From: Chloroflexota bacterium
GTDB taxonomy: Bacteria; Chloroflexota; Anaerolineae; Aggregatilineales; Phototrophicaceae
Length of the DNA stretch: 64,000 bases
Direction of reading: 5' to 3'
NCBI GenBank assembly: GCA_026707225.1
Contig: JAPOXG010000117.1
Coordinates: 46,697-110,696 of the forward strand
Part shown: in pieces, positions 40,226-54,600 of the stretch
Numbering within the stretch: position 1 is the first letter of the stretch
Layout: every line of letters begins with the position of its first letter
Notes under the pieces: generated by a model
Databases searched by the model: none
Told to the model about the DNA's origin: nothing
Seen by the model: only the letters and a program-made list of their open reading frames with translations
Made by a program: the position numbers and the translations under genes

Positions 40226-42247
40226 GTGCCCGAATTCGCATTGGAAGCCCCCTTCGCGCCGACTGGCGACCAACCGACTGCCATCGAGGGCTTGCTGGCC
40301 GGCTTGCATCAGGATCATAAACATCAGACGCTGCTGGGCGCGACTGGCACCGGCAAGACCTTCACCATCGCCAATATCGTGCAGGCGACGCAGCGACCGA
40401 CCCTGGTCATGGCGCATAACAAGACTTTGGCCGCGCAGCTCTACGCCGAATTCAAGCGCCTCTTCCCCAACAACGCCATCGAGTATTTCGTCAGCTATTA
40501 CGACTATTACCAGCCGGAAGCCTATGTGCCGCGCCACGACTTGTATATCGAGAAGTCGACCGATATCAATGAGCAGATTGAGCGCCTGAGACTATCGGCG
40601 ACCGCCTCGCTGTTTTCCCGCCGCGATGTGCTGATTGTGGCCTCGGTCTCCTGCATTTACGGCATCGGCGATCCGGTGAATTGGCAGAAGATGTCGGTCG
40701 ATCTCACGGTCGGCGATGTGGTGGTGCGCGAGCGCGTGCTGCGCGATTTGGTGCGGATTCAATATCACCGCAACGATTTGGAATTGCGCCGCGGCACCTT
40801 TCGCGCGCGCGGCGATACACTGGAGATCGTTCCCGGCTATTCCGAGACAGCTTTTCGGATTTATCTCTGGGGCGACGAAATCGAAAAGATTGTCGAGTTT
40901 CAGCCGCTGACCGGCGAAGTGGTTCATGTTCATCAACACGTGACCATCTTCCCGGCGCGCGAATACATCACCGATGAGGAGCATATCCGCGAGGCCCTGC
41001 ACGACATTGAGCTCGAGCTGGAAGAGCAGATCACCTATTTCAAGCGCGAAGACAAGCTGATTGAAGCGCAGCGCATTGAGCAACGGACGCGCTATGATAT
41101 TGAGATGCTGCGCGAGGTCGGCTTCACCACCGGCATCGAGAATTACTCGCGCCATTTCGATCGGCGTCCGCCCGGCAGCGCGCCCTTCACGCTGATCGAT
41201 TATCTGCCGGAAGATCACCTGTTGGTCATAGATGAGAGTCACATGACCGTGCCGCAGATTCGGGGCATGTACAACGGCGATCGGGCGCGCAAACAAATCC
41301 TGGTCGATTTTGGCTTCCGCCTGCCCAGCGCCCTGGACAACCGTCCCCTGCAATTCAACGAGTTTTGGGAGCGAGTCGGGCAGACGATCTATACCAGCGC
41401 CACCCCTGGAGCATACGAAGGGGCACAGGCCGAGCAAATCGTCGAGCAGATTATCCGTCCGACTGGCATCGTCGATCCGCTGGTTGATGTTCGTCCCATT
41501 GAGGGGCAGATCGACGACCTGCTGCAAGAGATCGCTCTGCGCGTGCGCGAAGGGCAGCGCGTATTGGTGACGACCCTGACGCAGCGCATGTCGGAAGAAT
41601 TGGCCGGATATTTGAACGAGCTCGGCATCAAGGGGCAATACCTGCATGCCGAAGTCGATACGCTGGAGCGGGTGGAGATTCTGCGCGATTTGCGCATGGG
41701 CGTCTATGACGTAGTAGTCGGCATCAACCTCTTGCGCGAAGGGCTGGACTTGCCTGAAGTATCCCTGGTTGCCATCCTCGATGCTGACAAATCGGGTTTT
41801 CTGCGCTCGGAGCCGGCTCTGATTCAGACGATAGGGCGGGCGGCGCGCCATGTCGAAGGCAAGGTCATTATGTACGCCGAGACCATGACGCCAGCGATGC
41901 AAGGCGCCATCGACGAGACCGATCGACGCCGCTTGAAGCAAGAGACCTTTAATCTCGAAAACGGCATTGTGCCGCAGCAAATCGTCAAAGACATCCAAGA
42001 TATCACCGACCGCTTGCGCGCGATCGACGGCGACAGTGAAGACGATGAATTGGCAACTGACGCGGGTCTGGCGGCTTTACCCGCGGATGAGCTGCAAGGC
42101 ATGATTGATGAGCTCGAACGCGAAATGCAGAAGGCGGCGAGCGCCTTGGAATTTGAGAAGGCGGCGGCGCTTCGCGACCAGATCTTCGACCTACGCGGCG
42201 CCCTCGTGCAAGAGCACGGACTCGAAGGCGATCTGATGTTGACTTAG
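40226..42247 (+). CDS. uvrB: Excinuclease ABC subunit B
   Basis: [59 protein letters not shown]-terminal UVR motif. Confidence 0.97.
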   Translation: MPEFALEAPFAPTGDQPTAIEGLLAGLHQDHKHQTLLGATGTGKTFTIANIVQATQRPTLVMAHNKTLAAQLYAEFKRLFPNNAIEYFVSYYDYYQPEAYVPRHDLYIEKSTDINEQIERLRLSATASLFSRRDVLIVASVSCIYGIGDPVNWQKMSVDLTVGDVVVRERVLRDLVRIQYHRNDLELRRGTFRARGDTLEIVPGYSETAFRIYLWGDEIEKIVEFQPLTGEVVHVHQHVTIFPAREYITDEEHIREALHDIELELEEQITYFKREDKLIEAQRIEQRTRYDIEMLREVGFTTGIENYSRHFDRRPPGSAPFTLIDYLPEDHLLVIDESHMTVPQIRGMYNGDRARKQILVDFGFRLPSALDNRPLQFNEFWERVGQTIYTSATPGAYEGAQAEQIVEQIIRPTGIVDPLVDVRPIEGQIDDLLQEIALRVREGQRVLVTTLTQRMSEELAGYLNELGIKGQYLHAEVDTLERVEILRDLRMGVYDVVVGINLLREGLDLPEVSLVAILDADKSGFLRSEPALIQTIGRAARHVEGKVIMYAETMTPAMQGAIDETDRRRLKQETFNLENGIVPQQIVKDIQDITDRLRAIDGDSEDDELATDAGLAALPADELQGMIDELEREMQKAASALEFEKAAALRDQIFDLRGALVQEHGLEGDLMLT

Positions 42248-43275
42248 AATCGGTGAATCTGGCGGAGCTGCCCGATAAGCGACTGAATGTCCGAGTTGAT
42301 CCCCGACTGTGGTGATCCGTACGGGTCGCTGATTTCGTCCTTGTCGAGAAGCGCGCGGGCGATATTGCTCCAGCCATGCGCCAGCGCCGTCAAGTGGTAG
42401 CCGCCTTCCATGACGAAAACGATTCGGCCCTCACAGAGCCGCTCGGCCTGTTTGATGCATTCGCGCGCCAAGTAATCATATCCCGCCAGCGTCAATTGCA
42501 TGCTCGCCAAAGGATCGGCAAAATGAGCATCGAATCCGGCCGAGATCAGCATCAAGTCGGGCTGAAATCGTTCAATGGCGGGAACCACTATTTCAGTGAA
42601 TAGCTCCCGATAACTGGCGTCGCCGTGCCCGGCAGGCAGCGGGATGTTGATGGTCGCGCCTCGCCCTTCGTCCTCGCCGACTTCGTTTAGCGCCCCGCTG
42701 CCGGGATAATGGGGATATTGATGAAGCGAAATGAACAGAACCGAGGGATCCGCATAGAAGATGTCATTCGTGCCGTTGCCGTGATGCACGTCATAATCCA
42801 GGATCAGCACCTTGTCAAAGCCGTGCCTTGACTGAGCCTGGCGCGCGGCGATGGCGATATTGTTGAGCAGGCAGAAGCCCATCTGCCGGTCGGTGGTGGC
42901 GTGATGCCCGGGCGGCCGCACGATCGCCAGCGCATTATCGGCTTGCGTCGACAGCACCGCATCGACGGCGCCGATGACCGCTCCCGCCGCCAATCTTGCT
43001 GCGTCATACGAGGCGGGTAGGGCATAGGTGTCGGGATCCAGGCGAACCAGCCGGTCGCCTTGCGAGACCGCCACGAGTCGCTCCAGGTGTTCCCTGGTAT
43101 GGACGGCGAGGATCTGCTCGTCGCTTGCCGGGGTCGGTCTGATTTGCCGGAGTTGATCGGAGAGACCGGCGGCGCCAAGCGCTTGCCAAACCGCCTCTAT
43201 GCGACCAGCGTGTTCCGGGTGCTGCGGATGATTGTGCTGGGTGAAGCTGTCGTCAGTCAGGTAGGCCGTTGTCAT
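42244..43275 (-). CDS. Histone deacetylase family protein (HDAC/acetylpolyamine amidohydrolase-like)
   Basis: IVRPPGHHATTDRQMGFCLLNNIAIAA, VLILDYDVHHGNGTNDIFY, ISAGFDAHFADPLA. Confidence 0.92.
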   Translation of the reverse strand: MTTAYLTDDSFTQHNHPQHPEHAGRIEAVWQALGAAGLSDQLRQIRPTPASDEQILAVHTREHLERLVAVSQGDRLVRLDPDTYALPASYDAARLAAGAVIGAVDAVLSTQADNALAIVRPPGHHATTDRQMGFCLLNNIAIAARQAQSRHGFDKVLILDYDVHHGNGTNDIFYADPSVLFISLHQYPHYPGSGALNEVGEDEGRGATINIPLPAGHGDASYRELFTEIVVPAIERFQPDLMLISAGFDAHFADPLASMQLTLAGYDYLARECIKQAERLCEGRIVFVMEGGYHLTALAHGWSNIARALLDKDEISDPYGSPQSGINSDIQSLIGQLRQIHRF

Positions 43276-44869
43276 CTGGAGTTCCTTCCCCGCCGTCGAG
43301 TTCCATAGGATAAAGGATGCTGTAATCGAAGCCATTCATGTGAATCGTAAGCGCATGCTGGTAATTGTCGCCAATCGCCGCCAGCACGGGCGGAGGATAA
43401 AATTGCGCGCGCAGGATGACGATGCCGAATTCACGCCGCGCAATCAGCTCAATCAATTGGCTGCCATCAAACAAACCCGCCAGGTGCAAGTTGCGCAGTT
43501 GCGTGGGATTGGTAACCACCTCGCGGCCCGCCGCCATGGCAAAGCCCGCTTCTTCGCTTAGCGTCGGTCCATCTGTGTCATCAATCAGCTGCACTATTTC
43601 CGCGCCCGCTTCCCAATCCGCGTCCGTCAGGAAGTAGCCGATGCGGGCGTATCCGCCGACCAAAAAAGTGGCCGAGTCGTAGAAGTCCTCGCGCACGTTG
43701 GCGGCGACGCCCAGAGCCTTCGCCACCGGTTCAAAGGCGCCATCGGTCGGCATTTTGAGCGTCGCGCGGGCGTATCCCAGATAGAGCAGCGGGACAATGA
43801 TCAACCCGGCGCGGGAAAATCTCGCAATCGATGCGCCGCCGGCTATCCCAGGTAAACCTGGGGCATTCGTCAACAGTCGCGAGCAAAAGATGCCGCTGAG
43901 GATGCAGACCACGGCGATTGAGGAGACGAAGTAACTGTCGCCCGCGCCCCAGGTGCCCGATGCCAAGCCGCCCAAAAGCGCCGAAAATACGAGCCAAATG
44001 CTGTAGATCGAGAGTCTATCGAAGTAAAGCTCATAGATGAGCAGCATCACCGCCGGGACCAGCAGCAAACCATGCAGCTTGAACCAGAGGATGAAAAGCC
44101 CGATCGCTTGGTCGGGGATGAAGTCGTTTACATTGGCGACGATCGCCTGGATCCACCACTGTCCGCCGGAGGCGAAGTTCAGCCAGAGGAAGGCAGCGGC
44201 GCCGCCCACGGCGAATGCGAGCGACCAGCGAGTCGCGCGCCATGGCGCCCGCAGGAACATCCATACCAGCGCTGAGGCGGCTGTGATGGCGGCAAGCTGT
44301 TTGGTGTAGCCGGCGCAGATCAGCAAGCCGAGAGCGGCGGCGATGCCTCGCTTGTCGCGCTTGGGAAAGGCGCTTGCCAGCAGAACCACCGCCAGCGTCT
44401 CGAAGGTGACCATCATCGTGTGCTGGCGAAATAGCGGACCAATGTGATATACAAAATTCGAGCTCAAGAATGCCAAGCCCGCCAATAAGGCGATCCAGCG
44501 CTGTCGCTCCCCATCGCGATAAACGGCGTTGGCAATAGCGCAGGCGCTGACCACAGAAGCAAGAAAGCCGAGCAGCCGGCCATACCAGTAAGATGGACCG
44601 AAGAGCCAGACGAAGGGCGCCGCCATCATGTGAAAAAGCGGCGGATAGTTGCTGGCGTAGAAGGGGTAGCGCTCAGTATCGCGATAGGGCAGCTGGAAGC
44701 GACTGAAGAGCGCGGTATCGTGCAATTCAAAGCCCTCTCCCTGATCATAATCGTAGGGGAATGCGATCAGGTTGGCGGCGTAGAGCAGGTAAATCAGCAA
44801 GGCGAATAGCAGCGCGGCAGTTGCCGCCAGCATGAGCGCCACGTGCAGCTGTCTAGGCGCGCCCTTCAT
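43253..44869 (-). CDS. Multi-pass membrane glycosyltransferase (GT39/ArnT-like, GT-C fold)
   Basis: About 12 TM; YDQGEGFELHDTALFSRFQLPYRDTERYPFYASNYPPLFHMMAAPFVWLFG. Confidence 0.65.
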   Translation of the reverse strand: MKGAPRQLHVALMLAATAALLFALLIYLLYAANLIAFPYDYDQGEGFELHDTALFSRFQLPYRDTERYPFYASNYPPLFHMMAAPFVWLFGPSYWYGRLLGFLASVVSACAIANAVYRDGERQRWIALLAGLAFLSSNFVYHIGPLFRQHTMMVTFETLAVVLLASAFPKRDKRGIAAALGLLICAGYTKQLAAITAASALVWMFLRAPWRATRWSLAFAVGGAAAFLWLNFASGGQWWIQAIVANVNDFIPDQAIGLFILWFKLHGLLLVPAVMLLIYELYFDRLSIYSIWLVFSALLGGLASGTWGAGDSYFVSSIAVVCILSGIFCSRLLTNAPGLPGIAGGASIARFSRAGLIIVPLLYLGYARATLKMPTDGAFEPVAKALGVAANVREDFYDSATFLVGGYARIGYFLTDADWEAGAEIVQLIDDTDGPTLSEEAGFAMAAGREVVTNPTQLRNLHLAGLFDGSQLIELIARREFGIVILRAQFYPPPVLAAIGDNYQHALTIHMNGFDYSILYPMELDGGEGTPDDNGLPD

Positions 44870-45129
44870 GCCGGCGCATCGCCCCGTGGAATCAGAGACA
44901 GACCAATGAGCGCGCAGGCAAGCGCGAGACCGAGCGCCATCCGCTGCGCCGGACCAATGCCGCCGGGCCGGCCGACATCGATCACATCAATCAGCAGAAT
45001 CGCCACAAAGCCGAAAGCCCCGACCAGCGCCAGGAAACGGCCAAGCTGCTTTTTGGTGATCGCCCGTTCGTGCCTCTCCATCAGCGTGAGTGTAGTCAAC
45101 CCGAATCGGACTGTAAAGAGCGGCGGCAC
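44866..45129 (-). CDS. Small two-TM membrane protein, translationally coupled to the GT-C gene
   Basis: 87 aa; 4-nt overlap with 44869; two hydrophobic segments. Confidence 0.5.
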   Translation of the reverse strand: MPPLFTVRFGLTTLTLMERHERAITKKQLGRFLALVGAFGFVAILLIDVIDVGRPGGIGPAQRMALGLALACALIGLSLIPRGDAPA

Positions 45130-45235
45130 CGTCTGGAATGGAGAAAGCTAATGATTTAGCGCATTCTTCAAAATCTACCTCTGTTCCCTCACTAGAATCA
45201 AAAAACTAATGTAAATTCCGCCGATGGCACGATCT

Positions 45236-45310
45236 TTAGGGGCGACATACCATGTCGCCCGCAAGCACAAGATACGGCGGCAACGGGCGACCAGATTGGT
45301 CACCCCTACA
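45236..45310. repeat. Dispersed palindromic repeat, full bipartite unit
   Basis: TTTAGGGGCGACATACCATGTCGCCCG...CGGGCGACCAGATTGGTCACCCCTACA. Confidence 0.85.
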
Positions 45311-45548
45311 ACGCTCGCTCTTTTGTGCGCGAATCGCTTAGTATCGCTCCTGTGTTGGTTGCCAGCGTCTACGCGACCCTCTGTGGTGAGAATATGCGAC
45401 CTACTCGATAAAGGGCGATTCTCAACCGAATCACCGAACGCGAATGACCATACATTTGCCAGAATCTACGTGATAAGCTAGGTCGCTGATTTGGCGGCAG
45501 CCAGATAATGGTCGAAGATTCAAGCTACGAATGAGGAGGGGTCGCCCG

Positions 45549-47351
45549 ATGATGAAGACACATACTTGCGGCGAATTGCGGATGAAAGACGCCGGGACGC
45601 CGGTTCGCTTGGCCGGCTGGGTCAATCGGCGGCGCGACCAGGGCGGTCTAATATTCATCGATTTGCGCGATCGCTGGGGCATCACGCAAGTGGTCGTCGA
45701 TCTTGAATTGGCGCCCGAAGCGCACGCTGTCGCCGATAGCGCCCGCAACGAGTATGTGTTGAACGTCGAGGGTAATGTGAGAATTCGCCCCGAAGGCACA
45801 GCCAATCCTGAATTGGCCACCGGCGATATCGACATAGTCGCCGATGAGATCGTCATATTGAATCCGTCACGGACGCCGCCCTTCTACATCAACCGGGATG
45901 AAGACAATCTGGACGAAGCGTTGCGCATGCGCCATCGCTACCTGGACTTGCGGCGCGAGGCGATGCAGCTAAGCATCTTGCTGCGGCACAAGACGGTGAA
46001 GTTCATTCGCGATTTTCTGGAAGCGGAGGACTTCATCGAGATCGAAACGCCGATTCTCTTCAAAACGACGCCCGAAGGCGCGCGTGATTTTCTGGTGCCG
46101 AGCCGCTTGCAGCCGGGCAGGTTCTACGCGCTGCCGCAATCGCCGCAGCAGTTGAAGCAATTGCTGATGGTGGGTGGATTCGAGCGCTATTTTCAGATCG
46201 CTCGCTGCTTCCGCGATGAAGACCTGCGCGGCGACCGTCAGCCGGAATTCACCCAACTGGATTTGGAGATGAGCTTTGTCGAGCGCGAAGATGTCATGCG
46301 GCTGATGGAGAAGCTGGCGACAGCGATTGTCAAGAGCGTCACGCCCGAGAAGCGTCTGATCGCCGAGCCCTTGCCGCGGATTCGCTACCAGGATGCGCTT
46401 GAGCAATATGGCACGGACAGACCCGATATCCGCTTCGATTTGCGCTCAATCGACATTAGCGATATCGCCGGTCGCTGCGCCTTTCCGGTCTTCGTGGAGA
46501 ATGTCAAAGCGGGTAAGAAAGTCAAATGCATGCGCGTGCCCGAGGTGGCCGGCGCGCTCAGCGGCACCCAGCTGCGCAAGGTGGCGAGAGACTTGGAAAA
46601 CATGGCGCGGCGGCAGGGCGCGAAAGGCTTGGCGTACATCACCATTCCAACCGAGCCCGAAGACGAATTGCGCGGTCCCATCGGCAAGTTTTTCAATGTC
46701 GAGCTGAAGTTGGAACTGATCGAGGCGGTGGGCGCGCAAGGCGGCGATCTGTTGCTCTTCATGTCGGACGAAGACGAGATAGTCTATGCTGTCACCGACG
46801 CGCTGCGCAACCATTTCAAAGCCGACATGGACCTCGATGACGACCTGCTCGCCTTCTGTTGGGTGATCGACTTCCCCGAGTTCATCTGGGATGCCGAGAA
46901 TGAACGCTGGGACCCGTCACAGCATATGTTCACTATGCCTTTGCCGGAAGACTTGCACTTGCTCGAAAGCGACCCCGGCGCGGCCCGCGGCTCACAATAC
47001 GACTTGATCTGCAATGGCTATGAGATCGGCGGCGGCAGCATCCGCATCCACGATCGGGCGATTCAGGAGAAAATCTTCCCGCTGATTGGGCAGACTATGG
47101 AACACGCGATGCGCGAATTCGGCCACATGCTCGAGGCTTTCGAATACGGGGCGCCGCCCCACGGTGGCATGGCCTGGGGCATTGACCGGCTGGTGATGCT
47201 GCTCGCCGGCGCGCCCAATATCCGCGAGGTGATCGCCTTCCCCAAGACGCAGATGGGCGCCGATATTATGGCCAACGCGCCATCCACTGCCGAGCTAGAG
47301 CAACTCAGCGAACTGCATCTGCAACTCAATCTGCCTGAAGACGAGGGCTAG
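45549..47351 (+). CDS. aspS: Aspartate--tRNA ligase, bacterial type
   Basis: THTCGELRMKDAGTPVRLAGWVNRRRDQGGLIFIDLRDRWGITQVV, FRDEDLRGDRQPEFTQLDLEMSF, GMAWGIDRLVMLLAG. Confidence 0.96.
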   Translation: MMKTHTCGELRMKDAGTPVRLAGWVNRRRDQGGLIFIDLRDRWGITQVVVDLELAPEAHAVADSARNEYVLNVEGNVRIRPEGTANPELATGDIDIVADEIVILNPSRTPPFYINRDEDNLDEALRMRHRYLDLRREAMQLSILLRHKTVKFIRDFLEAEDFIEIETPILFKTTPEGARDFLVPSRLQPGRFYALPQSPQQLKQLLMVGGFERYFQIARCFRDEDLRGDRQPEFTQLDLEMSFVEREDVMRLMEKLATAIVKSVTPEKRLIAEPLPRIRYQDALEQYGTDRPDIRFDLRSIDISDIAGRCAFPVFVENVKAGKKVKCMRVPEVAGALSGTQLRKVARDLENMARRQGAKGLAYITIPTEPEDELRGPIGKFFNVELKLELIEAVGAQGGDLLLFMSDEDEIVYAVTDALRNHFKADMDLDDDLLAFCWVIDFPEFIWDAENERWDPSQHMFTMPLPEDLHLLESDPGAARGSQYDLICNGYEIGGGSIRIHDRAIQEKIFPLIGQTMEHAMREFGHMLEAFEYGAPPHGGMAWGIDRLVMLLAGAPNIREVIAFPKTQMGADIMANAPSTAELEQLSELHLQLNLPEDEG

Positions 47352-47371
47352 GACGCCCGCCCTCGGAAAAC

Positions 47372-47432
47372 GTAGGGGCGACCGGCGGGCAGTGTCGGCG
47401 GTTAGTGTCTACGCGCCCCTTGGCTCGCCCGC
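47372..47432. repeat. Dispersed repeat, variant subfamily containing CAGTGTC..CAGTGTCTACGCG
   Basis: CGTAGGGGCGACCGGCGGGCAGTGTCGGCGGTTAGTGTCTACGCGCCCCTTGGCTCGCCCGC; same interior as the element at 59199. Confidence 0.7.
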
Positions 47433-47448
47433 TTACGCCACTGCCCCA

Positions 47449-48174
47449 TTACTTCCCAGGCTCGCCATCTGGCTTCAAGATGCCGCCTTGGACCAAGCCC
47501 GCCACGATGCCGCCGCCGAAAATCCCGATCAGATAGGGAATCAGATACGACGTGTCACCGGCGATCAGCGCCGGACCCAAGGTGCGCGCCGGGTTCAGCG
47601 AAGCGCCTGTAGCGGGACCGCCAGCCAATATGCTGGCCGCCAAGGTGAAGCCGATGGCGACGCCGGCCAGATTGCCCGCCTTGCCGTAAGCGGCGGCTTG
47701 AAAGACCGCGCTGACCAGGAAAAAGGTCAGGATGGCTTCATAAAGCGCCGCCGTCCACACTGACTCTGCGGTCAAGAAGCCGGTCGTCTGCCCGAAGTTG
47801 TAAGCGTTCTCGCCCAGGAACCCAGCAACCGCCGCGTTTTCTTGCGGGAAAACAACGACCAGCACCGCCGCCGCGATGATGCCGCCGATGAATTGGGCGA
47901 CGATGTAATAGGCTGATTTCGTCCAGTCCTGCTGCCCGCCGACAGCCAAGCCCAGCGTGACAGCCGGATTGACTTGCGCCCCGGAAATATGGCCGTAGGT
48001 ATAGATGAGGGCGCAAAGTATCAGGCCGTGGGCGAAGGCCGGCACAACAACGCCAAAAATCGGCGCTGCCAAAACCGCGGCTGAACCAACAAATACTAAG
48101 ACAAACGTGCCAATTAACTCCGCCAACAATTCTCTTTTGAGTTCGTCGTTCACGAATTTCCTCCTCAAGCGCAA
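47449..48174 (-). CDS. MIP family channel (aquaporin/glycerol facilitator)
   Basis: Both NPA boxes: SGAQVNPAVTLGLAV and GASLNPARTLGPAL; six TM segments. Confidence 0.93.
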   Translation of the reverse strand: MRLRRKFVNDELKRELLAELIGTFVLVFVGSAAVLAAPIFGVVVPAFAHGLILCALIYTYGHISGAQVNPAVTLGLAVGGQQDWTKSAYYIVAQFIGGIIAAAVLVVVFPQENAAVAGFLGENAYNFGQTTGFLTAESVWTAALYEAILTFFLVSAVFQAAAYGKAGNLAGVAIGFTLAASILAGGPATGASLNPARTLGPALIAGDTSYLIPYLIGIFGGGIVAGLVQGGILKPDGEPGK

Positions 48175-48300
48175 ATCGCGCCATTCCTCTCTCGCCTTCC
48201 CGACAACACTATTATAAGCGCGAGTCGGATTCTTGCTCGCGCGACAATGTTAAGGATAAGCGCAATTGACGGACGCCGTTGAATTTGCTATAACCAGCGG

Positions 48301-48515
48301 CGCCTGCTGTACGCGTGATAGGACTATATGTGCCGAGCCAACATTCTCTATATGGGAGTCTATCTTTGGCAGCCCATGTAATAGGCACAAGCCAAAACAG
48401 CGGTTGTCAAGCGATTCCCAGCCTGTAACTTTGCAGGTTCGCGACACTATGGCTACACGGTACGGTGGGTCTGTTCTGATGGGCAGTGCGCGAGTTGCGC
48501 GCTGTCTTTGTTTCA
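48301..48515 (+). ncRNA. Candidate structured small RNA with its own promoter and intrinsic terminator
   Basis: TTGACG-N17-TATAAC at 48266-48294; nested stems TGTGCC/GGCACA (48329-48334 with 48384-48389) and GCCAA/TTGGC (48337-48341 with 48366-48370); terminator CAGTGCGC..GCGCGCTG then TCTTTGTTT. No ORF explanation. Confidence 0.35.
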
Positions 48516-48516
48516 G

Positions 48517-49809
48517 CTAGCGGCTGTAATCGTCGCCGAAGGTCTGGCGCAGCAGAATCGGCAGCCTTTCCACGCGTGGCACGAGCACCTGCTGCTGATA
48601 CTCCTCAGTGATGTATTCTTCCAGATATTCAAAATCCATCACGCGCATGTTGATGTCGCCGAGTTCGATATCCTTCACCAGCAGCGCCAATTGAACTATC
48701 TGCTCCAGTTCGAGCCCCGTTTGCACATGTTCGCCCAGGGTCGCCAGCAAGGCCGGCGCTTGACCGATCAACTGCAGGAAATTCAGGTTTTGAATCCGCT
48801 CACGAATGGCGTATAGGATCATCTGCTGTCGTTCAGCCCGGCGCACATCGTTGTTTCCGTGGCGGGTGCGGGCGAATCGCAGCGTGTCGCGCCCGTCGAG
48901 AATGTGCTGGCCCGCCGGCAAGTAGAAAGGATCATAGCCGTAATTCATATCGGGGTATCTTTCGTCGTTGATGGTATAGTCGATGCTAATCTCGATGCCG
49001 CCGAGATGATCGACAAGATCAATCACCGCCTGGAAATCCACCAAGACGTAATTGTGAATGCGCATGCCCAGATTCCAGCTGACCGTCCGCTGCAAGAGAT
49101 TCGGTCCGTAGCCGGTCGCTAGGCTCTCGCCAAGGAAGTAGGCGCGATTGATGCGGTCATGCTCTTCCTGTTCCGGGATGCGCACCCAAAGGTCACGCGG
49201 GATGCTGAGCACGCCAATGCTATTGCTGGTTGGATCAATGCTGACGAGCATTAAGCTGTCGGTTCTTACCGGTTCTCCCGTTTGATCAGGGCGCCTGTCC
49301 AGCCCGCCGACGATGATGGTGTAGCGGGATTTCCCATCCCAGGGGATCATGTCAATCAGGCTGCCGTCGTCGAGCTGCAAAACATCAACGCCGACGCGGC
49401 GTCCATCGGCGATGTATTTGCTGCGCGCGTCAACTGGGGTCGGCAGCGGGGATCTGAGATCCGCCGTCGGGATGACCTCCTGGATGGAGTGGGGTATGCG
49501 AATCAGCACAAACATCGCCAAAACGAGAAAACCAAAGACAGATATCATGCCGCCTGCTAAGATCACCCAAGCCCATTCGTTGCGTCGGCGACGTTGACGA
49601 AGGCGGCGTTGACGCTTGTGGGCGCCGGTAAGCGCATGCTTCGGCGGCGGCGCCTTGTATTGCTGTTTAATGTATTGGGTCGTGCTGTATTCGGGCGCCT
49701 GACCGTGCTTGGGCGGCGCTTTCGGGATCGTCGATCCCGTAGCGGTTCCCACGACATTAGACCTTCTGGGCGGCGCGGCGCGCCTGTTGTGGTCAGACTG
49801 GCGAGACAT
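48517..49809 (-). CDS. LCP (LytR-CpsA-Psr) family cell envelope protein
   Basis: One N-terminal TM; RTDSLMLVSIDPTSNSIGVLSIPRDLWVRIP, RINRAYFLGE, YVLVDFQAVIDLVDHLGGIEI, DGRDTLRFARTRHGNNDVRRAERQQ. Confidence 0.93.
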   Translation of the reverse strand: MSRQSDHNRRAAPPRRSNVVGTATGSTIPKAPPKHGQAPEYSTTQYIKQQYKAPPPKHALTGAHKRQRRLRQRRRRNEWAWVILAGGMISVFGFLVLAMFVLIRIPHSIQEVIPTADLRSPLPTPVDARSKYIADGRRVGVDVLQLDDGSLIDMIPWDGKSRYTIIVGGLDRRPDQTGEPVRTDSLMLVSIDPTSNSIGVLSIPRDLWVRIPEQEEHDRINRAYFLGESLATGYGPNLLQRTVSWNLGMRIHNYVLVDFQAVIDLVDHLGGIEISIDYTINDERYPDMNYGYDPFYLPAGQHILDGRDTLRFARTRHGNNDVRRAERQQMILYAIRERIQNLNFLQLIGQAPALLATLGEHVQTGLELEQIVQLALLVKDIELGDINMRVMDFEYLEEYITEEYQQQVLVPRVERLPILLRQTFGDDYSR

Positions 49810-49871
49810 ATAGAACCGATTTCAGTGGGCAGCGGTTAAAGTATAAATGTCAGTATAAGTTTGGTCATAGA

Positions 49872-50690
49872 ATGCGGCAAATGCGCAGCTTGCAAGATTG
49901 CCTCTTTCGCGACGGCGCCAGCAATATGGCGGTCGATAGCGCGATATTGGCGGCGGTCGCCGGCGGGGACCAGCCACCGACTCTGCGGCTCTATGGCTGG
50001 GACCCGTTTAGTCTCTCGCTTGGCTATGGGCAGCGAAGCCGCGATGTCGACTTTGACGCCCTGGCCTCGCGCGCTTGGGATTTGGTGCGCCGCCCCACCG
50101 GCGGCAAGGCAATCTTGCATGGCGACGAGCTGACCTATAGCCTCAGCCTGCCGCTGGATCATCCCTTGGCGGGCGGGGATATCGTCGAAAGCTATCGTCG
50201 AATCAGCGCCGGCTTTCTGCGCGCGCTGGAGATATTGGGGCTGGCAGCGGATGCGCCGCATCAAGGCGAGCGAGCGCGAGGCGCCGATCTCGGTCCCGTC
50301 TGTTTCGAGATGCCGTCGCATTATGAAATCAGCGTCGGCGGACGGAAACTGATCGGCAGCGCCCAGCTTCGGCGAAGAGGCGCTCTGCTGCAGCATGGCG
50401 CGCTTCCCCTAGTTGGCGACCTTGCGCGTATATGCGACGTGCTCCATTTTGCCAGCGAGGCGTCGCGTGCCTTGCGGAAACAAAACTTGCGCGATCGGGC
50501 GCTGACCCTCGCTGAAGCGGCTGGCAAGCCCTTGACCTGGTCCGCAGCCGCCTCCGCCATCGAGCAGGGTTTCGCCGGCGCCTTTGATTTGGAGATCATG
50601 CCCGATCAGCTTTCACCAGCCGAGTCAAACCAGGTTGAGCAACTGCTGGCCGAGCGATTCCGCAACCCGGCCTGGACGCACAAACGCTAG
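49872..50690 (+). CDS. Lipoate--protein ligase A / lipoyltransferase family protein
   Basis: NMAVDSAILAAVAGGDQPPTLRLYGWDPFSLSLGYGQ, RRPTGGKAILHGDELTYSL, CFEMPSHYEISVGGRKLIGSAQLRRRGALLQHGALPL. Confidence 0.9.
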   Translation: MRQMRSLQDCLFRDGASNMAVDSAILAAVAGGDQPPTLRLYGWDPFSLSLGYGQRSRDVDFDALASRAWDLVRRPTGGKAILHGDELTYSLSLPLDHPLAGGDIVESYRRISAGFLRALEILGLAADAPHQGERARGADLGPVCFEMPSHYEISVGGRKLIGSAQLRRRGALLQHGALPLVGDLARICDVLHFASEASRALRKQNLRDRALTLAEAAGKPLTWSAAASAIEQGFAGAFDLEIMPDQLSPAESNQVEQLLAERFRNPAWTHKR

Positions 50691-50718
50691 CGCGGGTGAA
50701 TGGAGGGCGGCGCGCCAG

Positions 50719-54583
<3,865 letters not shown>

Positions 54584-54600
54584 GCCCGCGCCTCATTGGA

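Noticed and set aside
40592-41998. 468-aa minus-strand ORF
   Set aside because: Lies entirely antisense to well-supported uvrB; low-complexity, charged/His-rich composition typical of shadow ORFs.
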